From Mesobacillus subterraneus (lineage in GTDB: Bacteria; Bacillota; Bacilli; Bacillales; Cytobacillaceae), in contig NZ_CP129019.1 in NCBI RefSeq assembly GCF_020524355.2, forward strand, positions 1,550,001-1,614,000: DNA of 64,000 bases, written 5' to 3'. Positions 18,645-27,308 of the stretch are shown here, piece by piece. A program made the position numbers and the translations under genes. The notes below the pieces were generated by a model. That model was not told the DNA's origin, did no database searches, and worked only from the letters and a program-made list of their open reading frames with translations. Within the stretch, counting starts at the first letter, position 1. Every line of letters begins with the position of its first letter.

Positions 18645-18676
18645 CAAAAAAACCTCCCAGGTGTCACCCGGAAGGT
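18645..18676 (-). terminator. attenuator terminator of the ABC-F leader
   Basis: On the minus strand AACCTTCCGGGTG pairs with CACCTGGGAGGTT and is followed by seven T, ending about 55 bases before the ABC-F start. It lies between promoter and gene, so readthrough must be regulated. Confidence 0.8.
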
Positions 18677-18688
18677 TCTGCAATACAC

Positions 18689-18721
18689 TCACAATAGATT
18701 CAAACGCGACAAAACAAGCAT
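18689..18721 (-). CDS. ABC-F leader peptide, 10 residues
   Basis: ATG 18721 opens a ten-codon frame, MLVLSRLNLL, ending TGA, with GGGG upstream. It ends 13 bases before the attenuator terminator. Ribosome stalling on such leader peptides by antibiotics drives antitermination of vmlR- and msr-type genes; here that is inference from layout. Confidence 0.55.
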   Translation of the reverse strand: MLVLSRLNLL

Positions 18722-18769
18722 TTTTACCCCAAAAGGCAACATGCTATGATCAGGTTATAAATCGACTGG

Positions 18770-18888
18770 GAATGGCTAAAAGAGCAGACTAATCCTATTT
18801 TCGGGCGACACGTTTTTTCATATAAGAAAAATCGGGGCAGAAAATAAGATTAGTATTTCATCGGCTCTTTACCATTCCCTTCAGATAT
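18770..18888 (-). ncRNA. structured 5' leader of the ABC-F gene
   Basis: Near the start of the leader, GGGAATGGTAAAGAGC pairs with GCTCTTTTAGCCATTCCC, and inner segments ACTAATCTTATTTTC and GAAAATAGGATTAGT extend the stem, giving a hairpin of about 110 bases. No known riboswitch class was recognised. It may stabilise the leader or form part of the antitermination switch. Confidence 0.5.
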
Positions 18889-18898
18889 CATTAATTTA

Positions 18899-18928
18899 AG
18901 TATAACTTGTTGAAAAGTTTAGTGTCAA
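18899..18928 (-). promoter_or_regulatory. sigma-A promoter of the ABC-F leader
   Basis: On the minus strand TTGACA (18923-18928) is followed 18 bases later by TATACT (18899-18904). The leader to the gene is about 300 bases long. Confidence 0.65.
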
Positions 18929-18977
18929 CCATATAATTCCACTTAGAAAAATGTAGCGTCTTGGTTAGTTTCGAAAA

Positions 18978-19000
18978 ACGCTGGAGCTGGACAAGTCACG
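18978..19000 (-). repeat. fragment of the 38.3/52.2-kb intergenic repeat
   Basis: On the minus strand this reads GTCCAGCTCCAGCG, the first part of the intergenic repeats at 38.3 and 52.2 kb. It is a short degenerate piece. Confidence 0.4.
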
Positions 19001-19028
19001 AAATGTAATTTGTTGATTCATTTTCATT

Positions 19029-19062
19029 AAAAACGCCTGGGGAGCAATTCCCCAGGCGTTTC
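19029..19062 (-). terminator. terminator of yidC2
   Basis: AAACGCCTGGGG and CCCCAGGCGTTT form a very stable stem, with T residues on the minus strand. Confidence 0.9.
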
Positions 19063-19066
19063 AACA

Positions 19067-19838
19067 TTAAGCTTGGTTCTCAACCTTAATTGGATTTTCT
19101 TTTTGCGCATAGACCTTCCTTGCCAGTAATGTTTGTATAATCAAAAACATCCCGCCAACTGTCCAGTAAAGAGGAAGGGCAGAGGGAGCATTTAATGAAA
19201 ACATCACGATCATGACTGGTGACATCAGCCCCATGAACTTCATCTGCTTTTTCTGTTCCTCCGTTACATTGGACATCGAGACCTTAAACTGCAGGTAGTA
19301 AATCAGCCCTGCAGCCGCCGTAATCCAAATATCAGAATGGCCAAGGTTGAACCAGAGGAAGGAGTGGCTGGCGATTTCGGCAGAACCCCTAATCGCATAA
19401 TAAAGCCCCATTAATATTGGCATTTGCACCAGCATTGGCAGACAGCCTACAGAAAGGGGATTTACGCCATGCTTCTGATAGAGTCCCATCATTTCCTGCT
19501 GTAATTTTCTTTGCTCAGCAGGATCCTTAGTGCTTTTAATTTTTTTTCTGGATATCATCCATTTCAGGCTTTAGGACTTCCATCTTTTCTTTCATGTTCT
19601 GCTGGTTTTTGTATTGTTTTAACATTAAGGGCATTAACACGAGCCTGATGAGCAATGTAATCAAAATAATCGCCAGACCGTAGCTTTCGCCTGTGATCCC
19701 GGCGAATAGATGGATGAGCCAGGTGAAGGGGTTAATGAATGTTGATTGGAAGAACGATCCCTCGCTTGTCAGCGCCTGGCAGCCAGTTAATAGTGCTGGA
19801 ATAAGTAAAACAATAATCATGGTGAAAAGCTTTTTCAT
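19067..19838 (-). CDS. yidC2: membrane protein insertase YidC2 (frameshifted)
   Basis: YidC inserts and folds membrane proteins with or without SecYEG. This copy begins as a lipoprotein, MKKLFTMIIVLLIPALLTGC, followed by membrane segments and the LMPLMLKQYKNQQNM cytoplasmic region. An extra A in an eight-base run near 19545 breaks the frame after DDIQKK; removing it restores IKSTKDPAEQRK and the rest of the insertase (YQKHGVNPLSVGCLPM, ALPLYWTVGG). Length would be about 256 residues, typical of YidC2. The upstream gene and SD-masking hairpin identify it as the MifM-controlled paralogue rather than SpoIIIJ. Confidence 0.9.
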
Positions 19839-19885
19839 TTTTCTCCTCCTATTTATATCTAGTTGTCAACTAAAGGAGAAAAATG
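19836..19885 (-). promoter_or_regulatory. hairpin masking the yidC2 ribosome site
   Basis: CATTTTTCTCCT at 19874-19885 (minus strand), inside the last mifM codons, is perfectly complementary to AGGAGAAAAATG at 19836-19847, the yidC2 ribosome site and start codon. A ribosome stalled in mifM would open the stem. This is the known MifM mechanism. Confidence 0.85.
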
Positions 19886-20146
19886 ACTGTCCTCATCACC
19901 CGGATCAATTTTAATTTTTATTCGTTTAAGAAATTGCAGGTGAAACTTCAATCCAAGTTCAGCTTTATTATTAAAAGCTGTTTCAGAAGTGGATGGCTTC
20001 AGCCTGATTCGCAATATACATGATTGGAGAATAGAGGCGTCACGATATAACCAGAAGACGGACATAGACATGCTGATGAGCAAAGTCAAATAAACACTAT
20101 AAACAGCTGTCGCATCAACGGACTGAGTATAAATTTCCAATAGCAT
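19859..20146 (-). CDS. mifM: MifM-type translation-arrest sensor upstream of yidC2
   Basis: A 95-residue protein with one N-terminal membrane segment (about 14-35, AVYSVYLTLLISMSMSVFWLY), a basic middle and an acidic end, DPGDEDSHFSPLVDN. B. subtilis MifM has the same length, a membrane segment near the N-terminus and an acidic arrest region at the C-terminus, and lies directly before yidC2. MifM stalls its own translation when YidC1 activity is low, which frees the yidC2 ribosome site. Here GAGGTG precedes ATG 20146, the yidC2 gap is 20 bases and the masking hairpin is present. Sequence identity is low, as is usual for arrest peptides, so context is the main evidence. Confidence 0.8.
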   Translation of the reverse strand: MLLEIYTQSVDATAVYSVYLTLLISMSMSVFWLYRDASILQSCILRIRLKPSTSETAFNNKAELGLKFHLQFLKRIKIKIDPGDEDSHFSPLVDN

Positions 20147-20323
20147 GCTATCACCTCTTTTCGATCATTGTTCAATTATATTTGAAAATTAGACTCTGAG
20201 CAATCCATATATATACGGAAATAAATGTAGAAAGTTTCATTTCCCAAATAGTGGGGGTTTCGAAAATTAGAATAGTGGCTATGTATATAAAACAAACTTC
20301 CCAATCCGAAAAGGAGTGGCAAT

Positions 20324-20644
20324 ATGAAAAAAATAGTATACGGACTAATGATTAATTCAGGTGACGCTGACGAAATGTTGTGGGACCATGGTGTCTGGGA
20401 AACAGAAGAAGCAGCGAATGAATATATTGAAAATGAAATGTCTACAATCAGCGGAGTTTGGGCGGGAGAACTCAAGGTCAATGACTCTATACCAGATGCT
20501 GCAGAATATGGTCATGAAGAAATGATAGAGTGCCCTCTATGTGGGATCGAGTATAATCCAGAGGATGTTAACACTCTTGATTACGACGAGGATGTATGCA
20601 TCAACTGTGAACCTGGATACAAGGAAAATATGAATATTGCATAA
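20324..20644 (+). CDS. hypothetical protein with C-terminal zinc ribbon
   Basis: A 106-residue acidic protein. The first 70 residues (KKIVYGLMINSGDADEMLWD onward) have no recognised domain; the end has CPLC and CINC about 20 residues apart, a probable zinc ribbon. AAGGAG precedes the ATG. It is divergent from mifM and ends in a terminator. Function is unknown. Confidence 0.75.
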   Translation: MKKIVYGLMINSGDADEMLWDHGVWETEEAANEYIENEMSTISGVWAGELKVNDSIPDAAEYGHEEMIECPLCGIEYNPEDVNTLDYDEDVCINCEPGYKENMNIA

Positions 20645-20649
20645 GAACC

Positions 20650-20683
20650 AAAAGCCATGGACCAGTAGTTCATGGCTTTTTGA
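20650..20683 (+). terminator. terminator after the zinc-ribbon gene
   Basis: AAAGCCATG pairs with CATGGCTTT, followed by T residues. Confidence 0.85.
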
Positions 20684-20821
20684 TTTAGAGAATCTTATTT
20701 GGTGATGACAAAAATATGATTGCTGAATTTCATAGGTTGATTGCTTTAGAACAGGTAACTACTCAGTCATATAATTTAGATTTGCAAGCAACAAAACTAA
20801 GAAAGACTTAATGAAGAAAAG

Positions 20822-20942
20822 CCTGTTATTGTGACAGCTTTTCAGAGAAAGGAGACAAAGCTGTCAAGAAACCCCCGTTAATGTGACAGATTTCCAGGAA
20901 ACAGAGTCAAAGTTGTCAAGAAAGACTCCTTAGTCAATTTTC
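20822..20942. repeat. second, degenerate copy of the 52-bp repeat
   Basis: About 2.5 units of the same family as 6013-7065 and on the same strand. AAAGCTGTCAAGAAA at about 20857 recurs as AAAGTTGTCAAGAAA 52 bases later, with TGTGACAG between. As at the large array, it lies between convergent genes. Confidence 0.85.
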
Positions 20943-20952
20943 AGCGAAAGAT

Positions 20953-21687
20953 TTACAACCCCCAGTATGTTATCGTATCAAAAACTCCAACAACAACCAA
21001 AATGTACCCGGCAATTTTCTGTACCACTGACCCCAGCTTGCGCCCTTTTTTCATCAATGCTCCGCTCAAGCCGATGTATGAAATGATTGCTGCAAAGACA
21101 ATCAGCGGGATGGATGTACCAATGGCAAAAACAGATGGCAGGACTGCACCGTAGGATGTGCTCAGGACAATCGGCATAAGGGTAAAGAAGAATAAGGAAA
21201 ACATTGTCGGACAGAAGGCGATTGAGAAGCTTACACCCATTAAAAAAGATCCTGTTTTTCCGCTGCCAGTCCACTGTGGCAAAACAGAAGTGAAGCGATT
21301 GATCCAAGTAAAAGCGAAGAGACCAATAAGTGACAGACCGATCAGGATGAATAGGGGGCCCATTAGTTTGCGGAACCAGGAGAAGAAACCAGGCAAGACC
21401 TGCTGGAAGCTCTGACCAACTAGCCAGACGGCAAGGCCTAACAATGTAAAGACCAATATTTTCCCCATTATGAAAAACATAATCTCAATCCATTGACTTT
21501 TCGTTTGCAGACTCCTGTTGCCGTAGTAGGTAATTGCACCGAGATTTCCTGTCAGCTGGCATGGAGCAAGAGCCCCGACAAGTCCCAATAGGAAGCTTGC
21601 TAATAAAGGGATCTGTTCAGTCTGGTTCACAAGGGTGAAAAATGGTCCACTCAAAGAATTGCTGATCTCTGTAAACAGTTGATACAT
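20953..21687 (-). CDS. CcdA/UreH-like transmembrane protein
   Basis: A polytopic membrane protein of 244 residues (six or so helices) with two paired motifs, LAPCQLTG in helix 1 and AFCPTMFS in helix 4. Cysteines at these places are typical of CcdA/DsbD-like thiol transfer proteins and of UreH-type heavy-metal transporters. It may pass reducing power across the membrane or move a metal; sequence does not decide. GGAGG seven bases before ATG 21687 picks this start over an in-frame one 15 bases upstream. Confidence 0.75.
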   Translation of the reverse strand: MYQLFTEISNSLSGPFFTLVNQTEQIPLLASFLLGLVGALAPCQLTGNLGAITYYGNRSLQTKSQWIEIMFFIMGKILVFTLLGLAVWLVGQSFQQVLPGFFSWFRKLMGPLFILIGLSLIGLFAFTWINRFTSVLPQWTGSGKTGSFLMGVSFSIAFCPTMFSLFFFTLMPIVLSTSYGAVLPSVFAIGTSIPLIVFAAIISYIGLSGALMKKGRKLGSVVQKIAGYILVVVGVFDTITYWGL

Positions 21688-21753
21688 AAAGAACCTCCAC
21701 AAAAACTAATACCACTATGATACTAAAAAATTATCAAAATAGTATGCAGAAAA

Positions 21754-21781
21754 AAACAGCAGGAGAGTATCCTGCTGTTAA
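21754..21781 (-). terminator. hairpin overlapping the pflA stop
   Basis: AACAGCAGGA and TCCTGCTGTT pair. On the minus strand a T run follows, so this ends the pflBA transcript. Confidence 0.8.
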
Positions 21782-22519
21782 TTCACTCCGATATGGGCTG
21801 TCAGTAGCTTATAGGCATTCTCCACTTCATCGTCTGAAGGCGGTTCAACATCTTTAAGAGGGTATTCCAGCCCTAATGCCTCCCATTTGTAAACTCCAAG
21901 CTTATGATAAGGCAAAACTTCAAGTTTTCGGACATTATTCAAGGTGCCAATAAACTCGCCTAATTTGGAAAGATCATCAGTTTCATTTGTGACTCCAGGG
22001 ACCAATACATGGCGAACCCAAACTGGAACTTGATGGTCGGATAAGAAACGGGCGAAATCCCAAGATATGATCATTGGCCATTCCTGTCAGTTTAATATGT
22101 TTTTTCCTATTGATATGTTTTAAATCCAATAGAATCAGGTCAGTGTAATTCAATAGCTCTGCCAGCTGTTCTTGAAAAAGAGGGGCGGTAGAATAACATC
22201 CACCTGAAGAATCAATAGTAGTGTGCACTCCGAGCTTTTTGCACTCCTTAAAAAGTTCAGTGATAAAAGGAATCTGTAAAAGTGGCTCACCACCGCTTAC
22301 AGTTATGCCGCCGCCAGATGCTTCAATAAATGGAAGATAGGTTTTCAAATCATCAATGATTTCAGAAACAGACATCTGTTTGCCTGTGCCAATCTCCCAA
22401 GTGTCTGCATTATGGCAAAACTGGCAGCGCAGCAGGCAACCCTGTGTGAAGATGACATAGCGTATCCCAGGTCCGTCTACAGTCCCAAAGGTTTCAATAG
22501 AGTGAATGTTTCCGATCAT
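21778..22519 (-). CDS. pflA: pyruvate formate-lyase activating enzyme (frameshifted)
   Basis: A radical-SAM activase that puts the glycyl radical on PflB. The N-terminal part has GTVDGPGIRYVIFTQGC and the cluster motif CLLRCQFCHN (CxxxCxxC), then GGGITVSGGEPLLQ. One extra G near 22062 changes ILDFARFL into ILGFRPFL and splits the gene; the remainder (DHQVPVWVRHVLVPG to the end) is intact in the next frame. The restored length is about 247 residues, normal for the family. AAGGAG selects ATG 22519. It follows pflB with a hairpin between them. Confidence 0.92.
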
Positions 22520-22538
22520 GATGATTTCTCCTTTCATT

Positions 22539-22582
22539 AAAACAGGAGTTCCCGCCATGGGGGAGGCAACTCCTGTTTTTGC
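22539..22582 (-). terminator. pflB-pflA intergenic hairpin
   Basis: AAAAACAGGAGTT pairs with AACTCCTGTTTT. It may be a partial terminator or processing site that lowers pflA expression relative to pflB. Confidence 0.6.
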
Positions 22583-22596
22583 TGCACTTGTATTAT

Positions 22597-24824
22597 TTAC
22601 ATTGTTTCATGGAAAGTTCGGTTAATTACATCCATCTGCTGTTCACGTGTAAGCTTGATGAAGTTTACTGCATATCCAGATACACGGATTGTCAGCTGCG
22701 GATATTCTTCAGGATGCTCCATTGCATTTAACAGCGTTTCCCCTATTAAACACGTTTACATTTAAGTGGTGGCCATCTTTGATCGCATAGCCATCAAGGA
22801 TGGAAACAAGGTTATTTGTACGGCTATCTTCATCTTTTCCAAGTGCTTTTGGCACGATGGAGAATGTGTTTGAAATGCCATCCAAAGCATAGGTATATGG
22901 AAGCTTTGCTACTGATGACAGGGAAGCGAGTGTTCCTTTAGTATCGCGTCCATGCATTGGGTTAGCACCTGGCGCGAATGGTTCACCAGCTCGTCTTCCA
23001 TCAGGTGTATTACCTGTCTTTTTACCATATACTACGTTCGAAGTAATCGTTAAAATGGACATTGTATGGACTGAATCGCGATATGTCGGGTGCTTGCGCA
23101 GCTTTGTCATGAAGTTTTTCACAAGTTCAACTGCGATGCTGTCAACACGGTCATCGTTGTTTCCGTACTTAGGGAAGTCGCCTTCTGTTTCAAAATCAAC
23201 AGCAATGCCGTTTTCGTCACGGATTACTTTTACCTTGGCATGTTTGATTGCACTCAATGAATCTGCTACTACACTTAAACCTGCGATACCAGTTGCCATT
23301 GTGCGAAGGACTTCTGTATCATGCAGCGCCATTTCAATTCTTTCGTAGCTGTATTTATCATGCATGTAGTGGATGACATTAAGAGTATTGATGTAAAGGC
23401 CGGCAAGCCATTCCATTACATTATCGAACTTAGCCATTACTTCATTATAGTCAAGGACTTCAGAAGTAATAGGGCTGAAGCCTGGAGCAACTTGAATCTT
23501 AAGCTTTTCATCGACACCGCCATTGATCGCATAAAGCAAAGCTTTCGCCAGGTTGGCGCGTGCTCCCGAAGAATTGCATCTGCTTGCCGATTTCCATTGC
23601 GGAAACGCAGCAGGCAATTCCATAGTCGTCGCCATATTCACAACGCATCACATCGTCATTTTCATATTGGATTGAGCTCGTTTTGATTGACATTTCAGCA
23701 CAATACTTCTTGAAGTTCTCAGGCAGGGCCGGTGACCATAGCACTGTGAGATTTGGCTCTGGAGCCGGTCCGAGATTATCAAGTGTATGAAGGAAGCGGA
23801 AAGAGTTCTTCGTTACAAGTGATTGCCCATTATGTGCCATACCGCCAATTGACTCAGTTACCCATGTTGGATCACCGCTGAATAATTCGTTGTAGTCAGG
23901 AGTACGCGCGAATTTTACTAAACGAAGCTTCATGACAAAATGGTCAACAATTTCCTGTGCTTCTTTTTCAGTAAGTGTGCCGTTTTGCAGGTCACGCTCG
24001 ATATAGATATCCAGGAATGTTGCGACACGGCCAAGGCTCATCGCTGCACCATTCTGTTCTTTGATTGCTGCAAGGTAGGCAAAGTAGACCCATTGGAAAG
24101 CTTCGACTGCATTGGATGCTGGCTTGGAAATATCATAGCCATAGCTCTGGGCAAGCTGCTTCAATTCATTCAATGAACGGTATTGCTCAGAAATTTCTTC
24201 CCTCAGGCGCATTGTGTCCTCAGTCATGACGCTGCTTGTCATACCATGGTCTTTCTTCTTTTGTTCCATCAGGAAGTCGACACCATAAAGAGCTACGCGG
24301 CGGTAGTCTCCGATGATGCGACCGCGTCCGTAAGCATCTGGCAAGCCAGTGATGATTCCGGCTTTACGAGCCTGGAGCATTTCTTTAGTATAGACATCGA
24401 ATACACCCTGGTTATGCGTTTTGCGGAAGTCAGTGAAGATTTTTTCGACCTCTTTATCCAATTCATAACCATATGCTTCGCAAGCAGCCTTTGCCATACG
24501 AATGCCGCCAAAAGGCTGCATAGAGCGCTTGAATGGCTGATCGGTCTGGAAGCCTACGACTTTTTCTTTGTTCTGATCGAGATAGCCCGGTCCATGGGAT
24601 GTAATGGAGGATACTACTTTTGTATCCATATCAAGTACACCGCCATTATCACGTTCCTGCTTTGTTAATTCCATTACTTGCTGCCATAATTGAAGCGTTT
24701 CCTCAGTTGCACCTTCAAGGAAGCTGGAATCACCAATATATTCAGAGTAGTTTTTTAAAATAAAGTCCCTAACATTGATATCTTCCTGCCAAGCACCATT
24801 TTTAAAGCCTTTCCATTGTTCCAT
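22597..24824 (-). CDS. pflB: formate acetyltransferase, pyruvate formate-lyase (two frameshifts)
   Basis: PflB cleaves pyruvate with CoA into acetyl-CoA and formate during anaerobic growth. Restored length is about 742 residues. The catalytic Cys pair is in GIACCVSAM, and the glycyl radical site, in RVSGYAVNF, is encoded near 22650-22680. Two single extra G bases break the frame: one near 23570, turning FFGARANLA into FFGSTRQPG, and one near 22742, turning FNRETLLNA into FNRGNAVKC. Both sit in G runs and all downstream sequence is well preserved, so these are likely sequencing errors. A Rex-like operator and repeated half-sites lie upstream. Confidence 0.95.
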
Positions 24825-24845
24825 TTCAATTCACCTCTTAAGTAG

Positions 24846-25022
24846 ATGTTTATATAACAGTTACCACACTTTCATCATACTACGAATATAACAGGTTGAG
24901 TGTGACATATTTGTGAAATTATGAACAATACTATGTTTATATGGGTTTTCGTATTTTATTTGGTTCGATTTTCAGAAGCTGTTATATAATTGCGTCATTA
25001 TTTTCTGAAGCTGTTATATAAG
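24846..25022. repeat. four TATAACAG half-sites upstream of pflB
   Basis: TTATATAACAG (24849), ATATAACAG (24886) and, inverted, GAAGCTGTTATATAA at 24975 and 25007, the last two spaced by 32 bp or about three helix turns. This spacing suggests a cooperative DNA-binding site. The protein is unknown. Confidence 0.45.
24911..24928 (-). promoter_or_regulatory. Rex-like operator upstream of pflB
   Basis: TTGTGAAATTATGAACAA matches the Rex consensus (TTGTGAA, four bases, TTCACAA) at 12 of 14 defined positions, about 90 bases before the pflB start. Rex represses fermentation genes until NADH rises. An overlapping TGTGACATATTTGTGA is not a palindrome and is a poorer FNR match. Confidence 0.55.
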
Positions 25023-25153
25023 AATGTCTTAATAGTTATAATTCTATCAGGGATTATTTCCACTGTGTTTAAAGTGTTATGTATGTTTTGTGTCAATTTC
25101 AGACGTGTTACCAATAGAAAAAACAGGATGCAAGATCCTGTTCTCCTAAAGGA

Positions 25154-25603
25154 TTAATCTACGACAATATAGGCGATCATAGGTCCGTTATGCTCAGCAG
25201 AAGGATGTGTCAGACAAATCAGCCTGTATGTTCCTTCTTTATCAAACTGTAAGGGGACGACTGTTTCTTCGCCTTTTTTCACAACGCCTTTAATATCCGT
25301 TCCTTCAATGATGAAGGGGTGTTCTTTTCCGTTGACTCCGAGGATCTTCAAACGAACCTTTTCGCCTTTTTCTAAAAAGATTGTTCCTGGATCCCACCGG
25401 TATGCTTCTATTTCCTTGCCATCATCCGTCGTAGATTTGAACTCGCCTGTTACCATGTGGATTTCCCGGATTTGCTCATTTTGTCCACCTATTGCCGGAG
25501 TGGCATCAGGCTTTAGGCTCAACCAAAGAGAACCAATGATGGCAATAAAAACGATTAAGCCGATGAAGTATAATGTTTTCCGTTTAAATACAAAGAAATG
25601 CAT
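25154..25603 (-). CDS. membrane-anchored cupredoxin
   Basis: A 149-residue protein with an N-terminal membrane anchor (about 11-30, YFIGLIVFIAIIGSLWLSL) and an extracytoplasmic cupredoxin domain. Copper ligands appear as the His in KEHPFIIEG and the C-terminal group CLTHPSAEHNGPM (Cys, His, Met). It would carry electrons or copper outside the membrane, perhaps to a terminal oxidase or a denitrification enzyme; no partner gene is adjacent. A GGAGG site precedes the start. Confidence 0.82.
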   Translation of the reverse strand: MHFFVFKRKTLYFIGLIVFIAIIGSLWLSLKPDATPAIGGQNEQIREIHMVTGEFKSTTDDGKEIEAYRWDPGTIFLEKGEKVRLKILGVNGKEHPFIIEGTDIKGVVKKGEETVVPLQFDKEGTYRLICLTHPSAEHNGPMIAYIVVD

Positions 25604-25741
25604 GTTTTCACCTCCTTACTATCCTCTATAAATATCTATGCTCGTCCCCTTGCTGAACTTGTCTAATTTTTTGATTTTCTCTTGTATAGATTATCAGGGC
25701 AAAAACAAACTATAGATTAGATGCAAACCAAGGAGGAAAAT

Positions 25742-26935
25742 ATGTACCGTTTATTTACTCATAATGATTTGGATGGGGTGGCCTGCGGTATTCTATTCAG
25801 GCTCGCATTCGGTGAAAAAGCTGATATCCGATATAATTCTGTCTCTGGGCTTAATTTTCAGGTGGAGAAATATTTCGAGAGAATGAACGAACGAATGAAA
25901 AAGGAAGACCACCTTTATATAACAGATTTATCTGTCAACCAAGAAGTCACAGAAAAAATCAATCAGTATGTCAAAGATGGTGGAAAGGCAAAACTGATTG
26001 ATCACCATAAAACAGCATTGAATTTCAATGAATATAGCTGGGGTATGGTAAAAGTAGAGGATGACTCCGGGAGCCTGACAAGTGCGGCATCACTCGTATA
26101 TGACTATTTAGTACAGGGAAATCATTTGGTTAAAAGTGGTTCACTCGATGAGTTTGTTGAGCTTGTCAGGCAATATGATACCTGGGACTGGGACATCCTC
26201 AAGAATTTTAAAGCTAAGAATTTGAATGACTTGTTTTTTATGGTTTCAATAGAAGAATTCGAAGAACGTATGTTACCGCGTCTTAAATCCGGGGAAAGCT
26301 TTAATTATGATGATTTTGAAAAAAAGCTCCTTGAAATGGAAGAAGATAAGATTGAACGATACATCAGGAGGAAAAAACGCGAAATCATCCAAATTGAACA
26401 TGAAGGTTTATATGGAGGCGTCGTTCATGCTGAATCCTATCATTCGGAATTAGGGAACGAGCTGGGCAAGGAATATCCACATCTGGATTATATATCGATT
26501 TTAAACTTGGGAGGAAAGAAAATAAGCTTCAGGACGATTCACGATGACGTAGATGTCTCTGGTGTCGCTGGCGAATTTGGAGGGGGCGGACACGCCAAAG
26601 CTTCTGGATGCTCTATGAATAAGGAAGCATACAACCGATATATTGAACAAGTATTCCCATTGGAACCAATCAAGCCGGATGCTTTTAAAAATACCTATAA
26701 TCTAAAGGATTCGAAAAATGGATGCCTGTATGAGAATCGTGATCGGGAATTGTATCTGATATATACAGATGGAACCCGGTATTTTGTTCAGCAGGAAAGT
26801 AAAGAGCGGCACGGACCCTTTGACAGTTTTGAATCAGCTGAACGCTTTGTGAAAAGGGAGTATGGAGCAGCTCTTGCAAGAGATGATGTATATATTTCCT
26901 ATCTTGAAAATATCGTTTTTAACGGAAGGAATTAA
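25742..26935 (+). CDS. nrnB: DHH-family oligoribonuclease NrnB
   Basis: NrnB degrades short RNAs and 3'-phosphoadenosine 5'-phosphate. The protein of 397 residues has the DHH phosphoesterase motifs THNDLDGVACG near the start, a second Asp motif YITDLSV, and LIDHHKTA, followed by a DHHA1 RNA-binding region ending GEFGGGGHAKASG. It resembles B. subtilis YngD throughout. AAGGAGG before ATG 25742 makes this the start rather than the in-frame ATG 21 bases upstream. The last 110 residues contain a typical NrnB C-terminal extension. Confidence 0.9.
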   Translation: MYRLFTHNDLDGVACGILFRLAFGEKADIRYNSVSGLNFQVEKYFERMNERMKKEDHLYITDLSVNQEVTEKINQYVKDGGKAKLIDHHKTALNFNEYSWGMVKVEDDSGSLTSAASLVYDYLVQGNHLVKSGSLDEFVELVRQYDTWDWDILKNFKAKNLNDLFFMVSIEEFEERMLPRLKSGESFNYDDFEKKLLEMEEDKIERYIRRKKREIIQIEHEGLYGGVVHAESYHSELGNELGKEYPHLDYISILNLGGKKISFRTIHDDVDVSGVAGEFGGGGHAKASGCSMNKEAYNRYIEQVFPLEPIKPDAFKNTYNLKDSKNGCLYENRDRELYLIYTDGTRYFVQQESKERHGPFDSFESAERFVKREYGAALARDDVYISYLENIVFNGRN

Positions 26936-26998
26936 GGAAACCCTGTCTGTGGACAGGATAGGTTCTCTGCGAAAATAATCTTGAGATGCATTTGAATT

Positions 26999-27031
26999 AA
27001 GTCACCAATATGCTTAATTGGTGACTTGTTT
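26999..27031 (+). terminator. hairpin after nrnB
   Basis: AAGTCACCAAT pairs with ATTGGTGACTT. A shorter hairpin, CCTGTC/GACAGG, lies at 26942-26957. The remaining bases to 27308 hold no recognisable gene. Confidence 0.7.
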
Positions 27032-27308
27032 ACTTTCACGCAAACATAGGTGGACAACAATCTTCATTGGAGATCTTTTTCCTTGATTTAACTTTTTTTA
27101 ATAGCCTTTTATGCGCCTTTTTTATACTCAGGATATTTCGAGCCTCAGCATTCTTCGTTACTTAGTGCGATAGATAAAGATCGATTCAATCGAACCTTTA
27201 CAAACTTTTCAGTTTATTCCAGTTTGATTAAAAAATAATAACAGTAGACATTTATCGACATGATTCTGTTAAAATAATTGGTGAGATTAGGACACTGGAT
27301 GTGGTAGG

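Noticed and set aside
24901..24916. FNR box upstream of pflB
   Set aside because: TGTGACATATTTGTGA has two half-sites in the same direction, not the palindrome Fnr needs; the Rex reading fits better.
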